From Rouxiella badensis (GTDB lineage Bacteria; Pseudomonadota; Gammaproteobacteria; Enterobacterales; Enterobacteriaceae): DNA of 64,000 nt. The first letter of the stretch is position 1. Each line of letters opens with the position of its first letter. The DNA is taken from assembly GCF_002093665.1 (NCBI RefSeq), contig NZ_MRWE01000003.1, positions 124,001-188,000 of the forward strand, given 5' to 3'. Below are positions 63,058-64,000 of the stretch, piece after piece. The notes under the pieces are model-generated. The model ran no database searches, was not told the DNA's origin, and saw only the letters and a list, made by a program, of their open reading frames with translations. Made by a program: the position numbers and the translations under genes.

Positions 63058-63843
63058 TCAGCGTTTCCCTTTATTCAACACGTTCGCCACCCAGGTGAAG
63101 ACCAGGACGACCACGAAATAGGAGATGACCAATGCGCTGGTAAAATGGCCGCTGCCATTACGCATATTGTAGAGATAGACCTGCAGGGTTTCATAGCGGC
63201 TGCCCACCAGCAGGTTAGCGAATACAAACTCACCAATCAGGAACGAGAAGGACAGCAGTACCGCAATGGTGGCCCCCTTGCGTAAATTCGGCAAAATCAC
63301 CAGCAACGCGGCTTTCCAGGTGCTCGCTCCGAGCAGATGCGCTGCATCCATCAGGTCACGCATATTTATCGCCTGAATGTTGTTGGAAATCGCGCGGTAG
63401 ATGAACGGCAGGGCGATAGTGAAATAACAGCCGATCAAAATCCACGGCGTACCGGTTAATTCGAACGGGGGTGAAGAATAGAGCTCCATCAGCCCAACGG
63501 ACGAGACGACTGGAGGAACGGCAAACGGCAACAAAATAAGGACGTTCATTAAGGCATCGAGCCTTGGAAAATAGTAAGCAATCACAAACATAAGCGGCAG
63601 GATGAGCACCATCGAGAAGAACAGTGTCCCAAGGCAGATTAGCAGTGAGTGCCCCAGCGCCACCAGAAAACGCGGGTCGCTCCACAGCGCTATCAGCCAC
63701 TTCATGGTGAATCCACTCGGCAGAATCGTCGCTCCCCAGTCTTCCACGAGCGCATATATCAGCGTTGCAGCCAGCGGCAGCACCAAAATGATGAATAATA
63801 CCCAGACAACCAGGCGATGATAGACGCTTTCAGCACGTGACAT
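63058..63843 (-). CDS. ABC transporter permease (PotC/PhnV-like)
   Basis: Inner-membrane permease of 261 residues with six hydrophobic segments. The family EAA-like loop is MRDLMDAAHLLGASTWKAALLVILPNLRKGATIAVLLSFSFLIGEFVFANLL near residues 160-210. It has the length and layout of PotC, FbpB-half or PhnV subunits. It lies 38 bp after another permease and 2 bp before the ATPase gene. Confidence 0.9.
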   Translation of the reverse strand: MSRAESVYHRLVVWVLFIILVLPLAATLIYALVEDWGATILPSGFTMKWLIALWSDPRFLVALGHSLLICLGTLFFSMVLILPLMFVIAYYFPRLDALMNVLILLPFAVPPVVSSVGLMELYSSPPFELTGTPWILIGCYFTIALPFIYRAISNNIQAINMRDLMDAAHLLGASTWKAALLVILPNLRKGATIAVLLSFSFLIGEFVFANLLVGSRYETLQVYLYNMRNGSGHFTSALVISYFVVVLVFTWVANVLNKGKR

Positions 63844-63881
63844 AGCTCGCCCCCCTTCTGCGGTTAATCAAAAAATAAGTC

Positions 63882-64000
63882 CTAGCGAACATTGAGATAG
63901 CTCCTGCGCAACAGCCACTGATGCACCAGCGTGATGACCGCCATTAACAGCACCAGCAGAATCGCCAGCGCACTGCCCATATTCGGGTCGAGAGAGATAT
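63882..64000 (-). CDS. ABC transporter permease, C-terminal fragment at window edge
   Basis: Only the last 39 codons are in the window, ending at the stop complementary to 63882-63884. The fragment reads as one hydrophobic segment ending in a basic tail (SALAILLVLLMAVITLVHQW then LLRRSYLNVR), typical of the last helix of PotB/PhnU-type permeases. It should pair with the permease downstream. The binding-protein gene is expected beyond the window. Confidence 0.75.
   Translation of the reverse strand, partial: ISLDPNMGSALAILLVLLMAVITLVHQWLLRRSYLNVR

Noticed and set aside
1-64000. CRISPR arrays, insertion sequences, prophage genes, tRNA or rRNA genes
   Set aside because: No regularly spaced repeats, transposase, integrase or structural-phage proteins, and no tRNA- or rRNA-like sequences were recognised.

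Overview
The window is an enterobacterial chromosome segment. Gene order around ssb-uvrA, yjbQ/yjbR, tyrB/alr/dnaB/qor/pspG/dusA/zur/yjbJ/dinF/lexA/dgkA/plsB/ubiA/ubiC/psiE and pgi/lysC/yjbB follows the uvrA-to-lysC arc of E. coli, with extra genes inserted. Protein sequences look like Enterobacterales outside Escherichia. The RIO kinase, the lpxO homologue, the YhdWXYZ/AapJQMP transporter and the second ZapE-type ATPase fit a Yersiniaceae-like genome (Serratia/Rahnella/Rouxiella type). The genus is an inference from memory. I saw no rRNA, tRNA, CRISPR array, prophage or insertion sequence.

Layout. 1-4017: polar amino-acid ABC transporter (5'-truncated binding protein, two permeases, ATPase). 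4068-6222: LrgA/LrgB pair and a divergent LysR regulator with a palindromic candidate operator. 6277-9516: Na+/H+ antiporter and purine permease. 9834-18478: mixed accessory genes, including a GST, an NTF2-like protein, a glycerophosphodiesterase/inositol-phosphatase operon, a LysE exporter, a two-gene binding-protein operon behind a ModE-like box, a RIO kinase and an AT-rich patch with a thioester-reductase-like SDR. 18511-26061: acetyltransferase, AraC regulator with a divergent EamA transporter, LysR regulator with a divergent nitrilase, a small unknown protein, a TSUP permease, a BhsA-type periplasmic protein and LpxO. 26058-31017: ZapE-like ATPase, ssb and uvrA, the last two divergent over a LexA box. 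31107-36296: LysR/GST/PNPOx group, yjbR, yjbQ and an acuR-acuI type pair. 36359-43847: tyrB, YitT, an Lrp-type regulator divergent from a periplasmic cyclohexadienyl-dehydratase-like protein, alr, dnaB and qor. 44220-50081: pspG (sigma-54 promoter and IHF site), dusA, zur, a GFA-family protein, yjbJ, and dgkA-lexA-dinF with two LexA boxes. 50208-58528: plsB, ubiC-ubiA, psiE, pgi, and lysC behind a lysine riboswitch. 58732-64000: a PanS-like symporter, then a minus-strand operon of ABC permeases, ATPase, HAD phosphatase and the YjbB Na+/phosphate transporter.

How genes work together. The SOS regulator LexA and three of its probable targets (uvrA, ssb, dinF) are all here with readable operators. 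Envelope and lipid functions recur: PlsB, DgkA, LpxO, PspG and UbiCA. The three most interesting groupings are the following. First, the terminal operon joins an ABC importer, a translationally coupled HAD phosphatase and a phosphate exporter. Second, a ModE-like box precedes a class III binding protein coupled to a leaderless ModA-like protein. Third, a PheC-like periplasmic dehydratase and its divergent Lrp regulator sit two genes from tyrB. Start codons were moved inside several long open frames where a Shine-Dalgarno sequence and family length supported a downstream ATG.
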